The notes under the pieces are model-generated. The model worked only from the letters and a program-made list of their open reading frames with translations. It did not search any database and was not told where the DNA came from. The position numbers and the translations under genes were made by a program. Below, in pieces: positions 37,601-50,335 of a stretch of 64,000 bases of DNA (the stretch's first letter is position 1; every line of letters begins with the position of its first letter). The DNA is from Patagioenas fasciata. Lineage: Eukaryota > Chordata > Aves > Columbiformes > Columbidae. Location: the NCBI RefSeq assembly GCF_037038585.1, contig NC_092521.1, positions 77,180,398 to 77,244,397 of the forward strand, written 5' to 3'.

Positions 37601-40375
37601 GCCTGATTAATCTCAGCAGCTTCTCATTCATCTTTGTTTTTAGTGATGTGTTAACCACAAAAGAAAATAACTTAAGAAACATATCCACCATCTCTTATAC
37701 CTATTGCTGTACATGACACTGCTATCAGAGAGCAAATTTCTTTCATGTCTTCTTCCGATCACAAAATGAAGATTTAAGTATTTCACCTTTTCCACAGACT
37801 TAGAGGATTTAGAACTAGTCTGTAATTCTCCAACTGCTGGTTCATTTATTAGGGTTCAACCCTGTTAACACAGTATCTACATTAGCTCCTAGTGAACACC
37901 AGCAACAAACTTCCCACAGGCAGCAACTGCAGCACTCGCCCACTTAATACTTGTAGTCCTGTAGCCACTTAACTGTGGAAAAAGGAGCGCTATGAAAACT
38001 GACATAGCAAGCAGTACTTAAATGGTGACACAGCTCAAGGGAAACTAAAATAAGCAATGAAGTAGGGTAGGCCACAAGCATTTGCAAAACAACCAGCAAA
38101 GGCCATGGTGCAAAGGGGAAAGAGGACCAAATCTTCCATATACGAGTCAAATGCTGTAGTGTATCTCTGTGCGTATTTCCACGACGGTAATGCACGTGTA
38201 CCTCCATACTGAGAATATCACGGCTGTGGGCCTGCACTGCAGTGTCTCAGCTCGAGACACATGAGCCAGCTGTGGCACAGCTGTAGCTCCTCCATCTCCC
38301 AGCAGAGGAAAGATGGGATGGAACCAAGAAAACTGATGTGACACTGTACTGGGAATACACAATGTGAATGCAATGAAGGAGAGAAGAAGGCAGGAGCTAA
38401 TGAGAAGGCAAAAAACCTTCTCACTCCTGCCCAGGTGAACCTGTGTTTGTCTCAGAGACACACAGCAGTGATCCAGAATTGCCCAACTTTTCCTGTTAGA
38501 GTTTGTATCTGAATCTTGCTTTCCAATGCCTCGAGCCACTAACTATTCAGTAGATGTGCATCTCTCACTCTTCTACTACTTTGAACAATTGCAATATCAC
38601 TTCTTATTACCACAAGCTACGTTAGACACAAACTCAAATGTGCATGTGTCTGCACATGCATAAATGCAATATCGTCTTCCACAGCCACAGCACCATTGCG
38701 AGGAGTCCTCTCAACCAATTTTGCACCATGCATTCTGCATGTTTTCCTTTCTGCAGTTGCACCCTACTGTTATGTGAAGCTCTCCAAAGCAAATGTTTAA
38801 TAAAATCAGCATTTTTTCACTTCTGTGGCTGTTCACAGCTCCACCCTCAGCAGAACAGATTCTGACAAAGTTCTTGCCCATTTCAAAGCTCTGAGCACAA
38901 TCAGGGGCATTATGGAAGGTCATGAAGACACTCTAGTAGTATCAGATCCCATGCTGAAGACTCTGTGAGTTGGCTGCACTGGCCAGGAACTTGCTTCAGT
39001 TCAAACCCTGTCAAAATTATTGACACAATTCTCCCTATTCTCCAGTGGCAAGTAGCATTTCTAGAGGCATACATCTTGTCATAGGAATAAGAGACCAGTA
39101 AATCCTAGAACCTGGAATTCCTCTTAATTCAGACAAAGAAAACATTCTTTAAGCATGCAATCTTGTAAGAGCTCATAAAGGAACAACAGAAGACAGAATT
39201 AAAAAAATGTTTTCAACTTCACAGTTTTCTTTTAATAGTAAGAAACCACCTAACCCCTAATAATGTAGCTCTGTAGTCCAGTTAGGTTTTTAGTGTGACA
39301 AAAGACAAGGAACAACTTACTCTAAAAGGGATTAAGACAACAGTGTATCTTTGTTTAAATGAACTCAGAGAAATGTAATTTCTCCACAGAGAAACCAACC
39401 TCCATTGACCTGAAAGGACGCAACTACTTCATTCCTCTACCCCTATTACTACACCTGCTGCTGAGCTGTGGCAGTCGGAAAGGCAGCATCTTCATTTTCC
39501 ATTTAGAAACATCCAGTCACCTGAATACAATCAGAAGAGGTTGTTTCTTCTTTCCATATTTATCTTAAGGATTTAATCCGGAAGGTCAACATCAGATATT
39601 ACTACAATAATCGGCAAAACTTCCAATAACGTCAATGGAACTTGAACTTGGTACCAAAAAAATATACAGAAAATAACCTTGAGGAAATCAATAGCAACAC
39701 AGTTCAAAGCATTACAATCTGACGGGTTTCAGGAGGCGTTCCTTAGATGGTAAGCTTTTACTCAGTGTGAAATAAATGCCTAGCTTTTAAAAGTGATAAT
39801 AAAAGCGATGACAATGCAAGTGGGTAATAGGTCAATGTGCTGTTAAATCTGAATATAGTTCTACAGCAGTAGCCATTGATTTCAATGGGATGTAGACATT
39901 TTAAAGCAACTACATACTCCCGAATGTCAATACCACTAGTGATTTTTCTATTAATCTAACAAAAATGACTGTTAATTTTCTAGTTCAGTCGTTAGATCTG
40001 TCACATCCTCATTCTCCATTTGTTTGAATGGCTTTTAATTGCTTTAATAGTTAAAGCAGTTCATTTCCTTAAAGAAGTACTATAGCAGCTGCAAGATGGC
40101 AACTAACCACTTGCCAATATTACCTTCTACCATACAGAACTGGCTTAGATTACATTTTTTCTGTTTGTGATGCACAGGTAGCTTTCCTTATTTGTTTTGT
40201 TTCTACAGGACAAATAGATCACCCTCTCTGAGGAATGAAAAAAAAAGAACAAGCACATCCAGTCTCAGCTGAGTTTACATCTATTAAATAGCAACAACAT
40301 TGTTGGTACTTCGTACTGGTAGTTTGTACTAGTATTTTATCCTGGTCATTTCCATACAGAGCACAACAGAAGAGG

Positions 40376-40392
40376 AAAAAAAAAAAAAAAAA
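40376..40392 (+). repeat. poly(A) run
   Basis: Seventeen consecutive A following a purine-rich lead (GAAGAGG). No retroelement body is recognised. Confidence 0.95.
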
Positions 40393-42433
40393 GAAACTAA
40401 AAATGACTCACTTTATCCACTACCTGGTGGCACAGTTCTGGCTACAGTGCTGTCTAAAGTTTTGTTTCTGTAGTTCTAGCTGAAGGGTGTCTTCAGTAAG
40501 AACACAGTCTTTCTGAAACATCTGCCTAGTGGTAGTACCTCTGGCCACCGTCTGAGTGTTATAACAAGTGACAATACAATAACAAGAGTTGACTTAAGAA
40601 TCATTAGCCTACTCACCTTTGAAATCAAGGACAATGGGCATAAATAAAATGCATTTCTTATTTCAGAAATAAAGTGTACTTATGTAAGTACCAATTTAGG
40701 TTGGATTAGCAAAAGAAATTTTTTCTAAACATTCCTCCTTTCATCTGTATGCATCAAAAAGCTATTTCTGTCATCCTTTGTGTACTTGGACACAAACATT
40801 TTAATTAACAGATTTGTATTTGCTAATGGACCAGGATATACCTTTTGTGGAAGTCTATTAACATGCAAATGCAGAGATCTCTCCTAATCCAGTACGTCAT
40901 TTTCACTCTATGTAGTGTAATGGAGTCCCGGTACAACAGTTCGAAAATTAATGAAAACATATGGCACCACAACAAGGTTTTCAAACAATTAAGAAGTGGA
41001 CATAGTAATTATCACAATAAGTGCACCTTCTATCATACACACAACCAGGAGTGCACATTTGTAAATGCTATACTGCAGGACTTTTTGTAATGTGGTATGA
41101 CTTATTGACAGCTTAGTCTTTTCAAATTTTCACATTGTGAAGAAACATTTTGTAAATATGAGACATTTCCACCACAAAAATGTATTTGTCTCTTTATTCC
41201 ATTAGATTTTCTTACTTCCATTCTGACTCCTAAATCTGCTGGGATATACAGCTAAACATCTCTGCAATGCTGACTCTTTAATTTAAGAATTCAGTATAAA
41301 ACACATCCCCATTTAGTTTTTGTTACAAAAGCAAGAGGTTAGAGGGAGCTCAAGATTTGCAGGAGCAGGAACCAGAGGAAATTTTTTAATGGTACTTTTT
41401 CACAGAGGGTACAGGGGAAGTAAGGATACTCTCTCCTCTCCATCCCCTGCACCTCTACCTACCTCTAACAGCCTCTCAGCCCCCAAGGGCTGGCTCCCAA
41501 ACCAACAGTTTTTTTTGGTTTTAATAATAACACTTTAACCGTGCACAACAGCAAGTCAATCACCAAATTGTGTATTTTCTAAGGTGTGATGACAAAGCCG
41601 GTGCTTTCCTGAGGAAACATCTCTGTAGCTTACAGCATAATCACTTCACATGGAAACAGAGAAGATCAGGAATTTGGAGCTGATGGCAACCAAATTTTGC
41701 AGCAGGCTGGAGTGTAGGATGATGCACTGTTTTATTCAGCTGAACTCTTCTGAATTCACATGATCTTAGAAGCAGCTGAAAACCTCTGCAATGAGAAGTC
41801 TTAAAAATACTTTAGAGGAAATGCACCATTTTGGATCTTAACTTCCTTCTTTTTTAAATCATAGATTCAGGGAGAAAATTAAAGGTACACCGGCCTGGGA
41901 TGGCTACATCAAAGGACACCAAGAAAGGATTCAATTGGTTAACCTGCTTGCATCAGGAAAACATACCATGAAAGAATGTGAACAGTGAGAAACAGAGACA
42001 GTAGAAATCATAATGATAGAAATGCATGTATCTAAGAAAGGTCTCAGACTCCATTTAGGTTCTAAATTCTGGCTTGATAAATTACAATATAGATAAACCT
42101 TAAAAATTGGGCACTAAAAAAAAAAAACACACAAAAAAACCCCACAACCCTCTAAGTTTTAATTTAACTGAAAATTAGAGACATTATTTGAACTTGTTAT
42201 TCGGATGAGACAAAAATTCTAAAATAGTGAAGATTCATGGAAAGCAACAAAATTAGATGTAACGATAATGTATTTGGGGAAATGGTTTATATCTGTGGTC
42301 ACTTCTCCCCAGTGGCATAGTGACTTCCAGAGCACGTACCGCACGGTAGGTGCAAATCATGTAGTGAAGCTGGACTACAATTTAGGCTGCTCCCAGACAC
42401 ATAATGCTGGGGTCTAATTAATATCTGGTCCCT

Positions 42434-42560
42434 CATGTGGGCTGAAAAAACAAAACAAAAAACAAACAACCAAACAAAAAAACCCACCAAACAACCAAAC
42501 AAGAAACAACTAACCAACCAACACAAACAACAAAATAACCCCCACAAACATAAAAAACCA
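42434..42560 (+). repeat. A/C-only low-complexity tract (AAAC/AACC-rich)
   Basis: For about 115 bases the plus strand is almost entirely A and C, in words such as CAAAC, CCAAAC and AACCAACC, with hardly any G or T. A second, shorter A/C patch lies at about 42112-42150. The tract resembles the A/C expansion inside the CR1 at 46.5 kb but has no CR1 around it. Confidence 0.9.
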
Positions 42561-45500
42561 CAATCAGGTAGATTACTACAGGTTTTTGGTCACAACCTGA
42601 TACTTACGTTTAAGAATCCAACATAAGAACATGAGAAGTCAAATTTATACCTGATACATTTACTACTTTTACCTGTATTTACTTATAATTTTAATCCTCC
42701 TTTCACATTATTTCCTGGGATGACATTTTGACAAAGTGATTTGTGCAAACTTTTCTAGCAGCAAACAATTTTGCCTACCTCTTTCATGTCAAATATCTAC
42801 TCATTCATTTTGAGTATCACCACGGAAAAACAAAGCAGCTAGATGTAAAGAGAAAATCCTTAATTTATAAAAAGGCCAACCTATTTTCTAATTTTCATCC
42901 TCTATTTTTATGGCAAAATTTTATATTAACCAATGTGGCATTCCTATTATTAACCTGCACTTTCAAGAGAGAAGACAGGCCTCTTGTGTATACCTGCTTG
43001 AAACACTTGCCACTATGACATTAAAATTGGCAGAAGGGTACTGGGCTCCTGTCATATTTATTTAAAATCTTTATAAAGGAGAAGCCCATGGAGACATATT
43101 CGAGGCACCCAGATGACAGCAATGCTATTGCAGCAACATAATGGCCAGCTGCGAACTGAAGTTTAATTTCATTTTTGTCTATCAGAGGGATCTCTTCTAG
43201 ATACTTCCAGTTGCAAAGAGACATTTCCACAGATTTTACAGCAGCAATCCTAATTCATTACTATTACACATCGAGGGAAGCAGAAAGTAAAAAAACTGTA
43301 CAGGAGGTTTAAGGAAGAAAAAAGCAAGCTTTGTTATGAAGCTCTGCTGTGAAGAATGGTAACGTTTCCTGATGCAACACAGAGAGAACAGCAGCACAAT
43401 CCACAGTTCAGAAAATACATGGCGCAATCACGCTCCTTGATCTGTGAGCATAAGCAAAAAGACAAGGACAGATAGCTGAAGAATTCTGCAAGTACTGGGT
43501 AGAAGTACAGCAGCAGAAGAAACTGTAGACGCAAGGGAAAGGAAAAGATAGAGAAAGGGAATGAAAAAAATGAAGAAAAAAAGGGGATGTTCTCCTTTGG
43601 CAGTACTACTGAGTAATTATCAAAAGATTTCCTAAAACACAGTGGAAGTATAAGGTCCTGTGACAGGCCTAGATGACAGAGCAGAAGAAACATCCAGGGA
43701 CACGCTTACAAGCTTACAAGAACTTGGTATCTTGTTTTGTAGACAATACTAATACTAGAAAAAGCATAGGAAAAAACAATGCAAAAATGCCACTGATTTG
43801 CCCATGAAGTGCTTTGATGTAGGTATCGCAGAGTATCTATCCGTAATCGGCATGTTGCCATGGGCTTACGGCCTGATCCAGACAAAAACCTTATCTATGA
43901 CTGTTAAGCACACAAAGGCAGACAACACTGGTGCACAAATATTCTCTCTCCCCCCTCTTTTTTGTGTGGGTGGGCTAACTACAGTTGCATGTATGTCACA
44001 CAGAGAAATGATCCAAGTGTTTCGTAGCCTATGCAGAGACAAGAAGCACTCTCATTCCCTTGAAGGAGAGCATCAAAAGACAGATCTGCAACTCCTATAA
44101 AAAGCACTGATCAGCCATCAGCAGTAATGACCCACAAGGTATCTACATATGAGTTCGGGTACCTCTGCTATTTCCAGAACCCTAGCTTCCATATAGACCA
44201 CTGGAGATTCCCAGTCTTTTAAGAATCAAAAGGTTATGACTTGAGGATTTGAAATAGGAAGCCCATAGCTGTCCACAGCAGAAGGAAATGGCCCGGTCTC
44301 TGTACCTGCTCTGTGCTGGCATGGTACAACAAGAATGTGTGATAGAAATGACATATCTAGCATTGTGTCAAAGGAGGAGCTATGATCATCCATGGAAGTA
44401 ACAGAAGTCAGGTTGAATTTAGTCTGCATCCACTTTGCAGAGCTTCATGTAACAGGGCGGTGTTAATGCAGAACTGAAACACTACAGAAAACATGAGCCA
44501 GTTCACTGTTAAGAAAGTCCACCCTGAAGTAATTCCTGTCTGTATTTCTCCAGGCCTCACAGACCAGTAAGCAGCCTTTCCTAACTTTCTCATCAACCAG
44601 TGGATGTTCAGAAAGTCCCATTTTGATTTCACTTAGTGTTAGCTCACTGTCACTGTTGGCATATGAAGTGATTTGATCAGCTGTTACCATTTCTTTTAGG
44701 TATGGTAATCTTGAGGAACAAATTAATCAAAAACTTAAACCAGGCTGACAAGTGTGACTATTCAATGGTATTTTTTTAATGGAAATGCTTATTTATAACT
44801 TCAAGAAGGCTTGTAATTATTTCAGGTAGGTCAGATTTTGCATCAGATCAAAATATTACCATAGCAATGTGAAGGTGTAATTTGGTAGTGTTTATGTCCT
44901 TGGAAAATCTAAGGAAAACCTATTCAGTATCTCAGCTATTGTGCACATAATGCAACAGTTTCAAAAGCAGATTGTAAACTTGAAGTCTCGGTAGTTTCAT
45001 TAATAGACCCTTCTGCAATTTCCAAAGGGGTTAGGCATTCACAATTTCACTTGATGTAAACAGGAACACTGCACCTCTGAAAATTAAGTGAAGTAGGGTC
45101 CTTGCACTTGAGAAACCATTTCTGAATTTTCAACAGAGTGTGTAACAGCCTGCATAACCACCGTTAAAGCAGCATGACAAAAGGGAAACATATGATACAA
45201 TCCTTGGGGAAAATCTGAAAATAATTTGAGCATGAATGCACAAATAAAGCAGGACAGAGCAAAAGAACTGGTTGTCCCCCAGCTCACACTCGATCTTGGG
45301 CTTTAGACTATGTAGTCTCATTTTCAACAGCTAACCAATATTTTTCTAAAAACAATTTGGTTGTAATGATAAGGAAATACAATATTGTGCAAAATGGGGA
45401 CTCGACAGCTCAAAAGAACATAGTCCTTTAAAGTACAGAGCAGGCATTGCAAGCAGAGGCCAACTCAAACACCACTGCTAAAGTGTTCTTGTACTTGGAC

Positions 45501-46272
45501 CTGCATTTCAGTACCTTCCCAAGTGGTTTATCTGCCTGACTGCAGCTCAGGCTCTGTTAGCAGTGCCCATAAGCACACACCAGGCCACAGACAACACTCT
45601 CATCACCACAGTGATGCACTGGTTCAGTGCTCAGGGCAGGCTGTCTCTGGAGGTTCAAGTGCCCATGGCAGTTTGCAGCATGTTTCACTCTGGAAATCAC
45701 TGCCTTTTCTTCCTTTGTGGAGCATGTCACCGCATTTATGTATTTTTTTTGGACACAAAATGCACTCATCTGAACTCACATCAGACAGTTTGGATCTGTA
45801 AAGTTATAGAAATAACCAAGAGGTGGTTCCATGTTATCCCAGCAATTTGTAACACCTGGGGATGCCTACATAAGGCATCACTCTGAAAAGGCTAGGTGGG
45901 TCTCCTGGATCATCCTGTCTCTAGTATGTGTTGCTTGTGTAGCTCCTCCTGGACAGTGGCACAGAAGAGAAGTGCCTCCTCCAAGACCACTCTCATAAAA
46001 TGTCGGTCACTACACTTTGGATTGATTTAAAATTGCTGTCTTGGATTATATCACTCCTTTAATCTAAGTCTCTGAAGTCTGCTTAGAGTATTGGAAACAC
46101 TCATTCCTAACCTATTCCCTGGATATATTATTTACAGAGTTCATAAATCAAAACTGTCTTCAAAGATTCCACTTGTTTTTGAGAACTGGACAAGCCAAGA
46201 CTAAAAGACAAACAACAATGAAAGAACTAATAAAACAAATTACAGAACTGTAAGTACAGCGCAGTCCACAAC

Positions 46273-47470
46273 AGAACCACAGAATGGTTGAGGTTGACAG
46301 GGACCTCTGGAGGTCATCTCGTCCAAACCCCTGCTCAGGCACAGTCACCTAGAGCTGGCTGCCTAGGACTGTGTGCAGATGGCTTTTGAATTTCTTCAAG
46401 GAGACTCCACAAATTTCCTGGACCACCTGTGCCAGTGCTCCATCACCTTCACAATAAAAAACAAACAAACAAAACCAAACCCAAACAAACAAACAAAACC
46501 AAACCCAAACAAACAAACAAAACCAAACCCAAACAAACAAACAAAACCCAAACAAACAGCCCATAAAATCAAAAAAAGGCATTTCCTGATGTTCAGAGAG
46601 AACCTCCTCCGTTTCAGTTTCTGCCCACTGCCTCTGGGTACCAAGGAAAGGAGTATTCTTCCCTCTTCTTTGCACCCTCCTTTCAGGTATTTATACATAT
46701 TGATAAGCTCTCCTTGAGCCTTCTCTTCTCCAACCTAAAAAGTCCCAGCTCTCTCTAACCTCTCTTCATAGGAGAGATGCTCCAGTCTCGTAATCATCTT
46801 TGTGGCTCTTCACTGACTGGACTCCCTTCAGTAGTTCCAGCTCTCTTGTACAGGGGAGCCCAGAACTGAACACAATGCTTTGGCATACCAGCCACTCCTC
46901 CCAGGTTGGCATCATCTACAAACTTGTTGTAGCTACACTGCCCCATCATCCAGCTCATTAATGAAGATGTTGAACAGGATTAGACTGGACCCGGTACTGA
47001 CCCCAGGGGTACGCTGCAAATTACTGGCCTTCAATGAGACTCTGTGCCGCTGATCACCACGCTCTAGGCCTGGCCATTCAGCAAGTTTTCAACCAACTTG
47101 GCTGTCTGATCATCCAGCCCATACTTCATCAAATCCTTGCTATAAAGATCTTACAGCAGACAGCATTGAAAGTCTTACTAAAGTCTAAGCAGATAATACA
47201 CAAGGCTCTCCCTTTGTCTACCAAGGCAATATTTTAATCACAGAGATTTAACGAGTTTGTCAAGCACAACTTCTCTTTGGTGAATCCATGCTGACTACTC
47301 CTATCACACTCTTGTCCTTCTAGTGCCCAGAAATTGTTTCCAGGATTAGCTGCTCTATCACCTTCCCAGGGACTGAGGTGAGGCTGACCAGACTGTACTC
47401 TTCTGGCTCCTCCTGACTGCCTTTTTTTAACTGCTTATAAATATTGGGAAAATTCTTCTTTCCTTTGTTG
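46273..47470 (-). mobile_element. CR1 LINE, minus strand, about 1.2 kb
   Basis: Read on the plus strand this is a reversed CR1: ACAGAATGGTTGAGGTTGAC, GGTCATCTCGTCCAAACCCC, then the C-terminal ORF2 region (CTCCAACCTAAAAAGTCCCA, CCCAGAACTGAACACAATGC) and the mid-RT region (ACCTTCCCAGGGACTGAGGT) up to about 47.47 kb. It holds an inserted or expanded 24-bp minisatellite. Stops and frameshifts make it non-coding. It has the same orientation as DAP. Confidence 0.92.
46457..46558 (+). repeat. 24-bp minisatellite within a CR1 copy
   Basis: The 24-bp unit alternates AAACAAACAAAC with AAAACCAAACCC. It repeats nearly perfectly about three and a half times, ending in a shortened unit. On the minus strand it gives an 8-residue Phe/Val/Trp-rich repeat in a frame that is not a real protein. 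It interrupts the CR1 between its tail and its C-terminal ORF2 part. Confidence 0.95.
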
Positions 47471-49811
47471 AAAGAAATACAGTTCTTACACTAGGAGTTT
47501 CTCTTAGGTTCTCTTGTTCTCCATGTAGAGCAAAGTTGAGATATATACATTAGATTATGCAGTGATTATTTTACAATAAATACCAAAGATAATTATAGAA
47601 CTATGAACTCATGATCATGATACACACATTTTTTTATGGTTTAGAATTAACTATGTGCATGTACATTCCTCTATTAAAAGCAGCAGAATAGGAAATTTCA
47701 GCAGTACTACACTTGCCCCACGAAAGAAACTTTTTATATGGATAAGGTCTTAAAAGTTATTATCCACAAAAATAGTTTTAACATAGACCTATTTGCACAA
47801 TGGAATCCAGTTTCCTCCTTCCTTGTATTTATGAACCCAATTCCTGTGTAAAACAGTTCAACCATTCTAATATCCTTATCTAACAGATGAGACACTTCTG
47901 GGGTATGGAACCTTCAGGAATTATTATATGGAAACATATTTGAAGGGGTATGTCTAACACTAAAAATGTGCTGTATCACTGACATAAGGTCTAGATAAAC
48001 CTTGAGCTCCTTGAGACTGCCTGGGCAAGATTCATGTAAAATTCCTGCAAGGTAAAGAACTGGTGAAGCATGGACCTCCACAGTTAAACTGTTCATCTTC
48101 ATAGAAACTGCACTGATTAAGAGACGCTAGAAACTTAAAACTGGCGAACTTGTGACTTTGCAGCATCTAAGTCCTGTGAAAATTAACTTGTAAACTATTT
48201 TTTTTTTCATTTATGTTTTCATGCTAAAATAAATGGTACAAACCTGTCCGAAGGTTGGGTGGTTGCTGTTTAACCCCACTCTGTGGTAGACCAGAGTCAT
48301 GACAGAGAAAGTGAAGTCTCTGTCAGAGTTAGACCAATAAATTCAAATATAAAGACTTTAAAAATCCAGTTCTTAGATCAGAGAATAGGGAACCACTGAT
48401 AAAAGTGACACACAGAAATAATTCTAAAACTGCAACAAATACATATAGGCAAACAAACAAAATTAGTGCCTAGGAACTTCCTTTTACTTCAGTAGGCCTG
48501 AGGTGCTTCATCCTGTTTATAGCTCAGACGCAGGAACCTGCAACATCCTGATTAGCTAAGGGATGTTTTCTGGGATCAGCTGGTTCTTGGAGTTCATCAA
48601 CTAAGGGAAGATAAATGCAAAAAAGATACAGACCTTAAAGAGATGTACAACAGAAGTAATGCGGTGGAACTTACATGACATTATTCACTTGGACACCTCT
48701 AGCTATACAGAAGTCAGAGAATGTTACCTCTTCACTTTTTAAAAATTCATCCTGATACTTCTTGAAATATTCATGCATGACTGACAGCAGAACTGAGACA
48801 GTTCTCACCAGAATTTGACTTTCTCCACATCAATGAGACTGCCTACCCTCTGCAGGTAGAAGAAATCTCTACCACAGAGACTGCTTATCCCCTGGGAAAC
48901 AGGGACATAGCCCAGCTGTTTGGATAACTAACTTCAAGGGAAGGTAAGTTGTTCTGCCATACTGAGGGCAGAAGCAACTTTAAGAAGCAGTAGCATTGCC
49001 ACAGCTTATAGGAGACTCTCAACTGCTGCTTCTTTGTCAAGAATGTTCCTCCGGCATTTGTGAGCGTAGCAAAAAACCCATGAGATCTTGAGGTGACAGC
49101 ATTGTTCCTATGATGGCCTAAAGGCACAGGCAAGGCAAGATGTGCAGGCATCTTGAGGTGTGAAATGTAAGCCTGAATATTTCAAATATAGGAAGATCCA
49201 CAAATGCAAAAGCTCATCTACATTCCCAGCTATGATAGGAGGTCTAACGAGATACATTAAATCACAAATGCTTTACCTACAGGCACAAATGGTGTATCTG
49301 GTACACACATGCTAAGGCAGAGCAAATACAGTTCACCCTGTGAAAGATTCCTCAAAGTTTCATGGGCCAAATGGGACTGTCCTGCAATTTCAGCAGACAG
49401 CAATATCCCCCAAAACAACATATAAAACACCAGCTATTCTTTATCATCATTGCTTCTGTGTGCTGTCTCTACTATACACTGTTACAGAGGAAAACCCCAA
49501 GAGATCTGAGTGCAGAAAATATGAGCTTCACAGGCCAGGCACAATGGATTAAGACAAAAGACAGATTTGTGAAAGAAAGGTAAAGCCACCTGAAGCTAAA
49601 GTAGAGAGAAACATAGCACAGAGTGCTAAGTGGTAAAATACAGGCTGCAGATGATGAGGCTGAAGAAGACATTAGACTAAGTTTTACAACTAATACGCTA
49701 CATTTCTCTCATGGAGTCCTGGTGAACCGCAAGCCAAACTTGAACCAGCAGTCTTCCCTGCCAGCATGTAAAGCCAGGAGTATTTTGTGCTGGATATTAT
49801 CCCTGTCTGCT

Positions 49812-50335
49812 GAACACTCACTAGACCACATCTGGAATACTTCATCCAGTTCTGGGCTCTCGACATAAGACATCAATGAAGTGGAGTGAGCTCAGTGAGG
49901 GCCATCAGGACCCTGAGGGTGTTGGACCACTCATCCTGTGAGGAAAGGCTCAGGGAACTGGGTTTGTGTAGCCTGCAGGAATGAAGGCTTTGGGGGAATC
50001 TCACAGCAGCTGGCCAAGGCCTACAAGGAGGTTACCAAAAAGACAGAGCCAGGCTCTGAACAGTGGTGCATGGTTGCAGGACAAGAGACAATGGGGATAT
50101 ACTGAAACAAGGGAGGTTCAGATTGGCTGTGAGGAGAAACTTACCATGAGAACAGCTGAACAGTAGAACAAGTTGCTCATAGGGACTGCATAGCCTCCAT
50201 CTCTGGAGGTTTCCAGCACCTGTCTGAATAAAGCTTTGAGTATTCATTCTGGTCTGAGTTCATAGTTAACCCTGCTTTGAGCCTAGACTGCAGATCTCTT
50301 GAGGTCCTCTCCAATCTGATATATCCTATGATCTG
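49812..50335 (+). mobile_element. CR1 LINE, plus strand, old 3' half
   Basis: Diverged CR1 features run in order: CACTAGACCACATCTGGAAT and TTCATCCAGTTCTGGGCTCT (from ORF2 [11 protein letters not shown]), then CTCATCCTGTGAGGAAAGGC, CTCAGGGAACTGGG, CCATCTCTGGAGGTTTCCAG, and a tail CTTGAGGTCCTCTCCAATCT ending in CCTATGATCTGG. Many substitutions and gaps mark it as older than the copy at 28.5 kb. Confidence 0.88.

Noticed and set aside
42543-42615. Perfect GTAAGT donor on the minus strand at about 42.61 kb
   Set aside because: The sequence preceding it on the minus strand has stops in all useful frames and no acceptor, so it is an isolated donor match.
46349-46717. Open frames of 100-114 codons with Phe/Val/Trp or Lys/Pro/Asn repeats on both strands
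   Set aside because: They are translations of the A/C minisatellite within a CR1 copy, not proteins.
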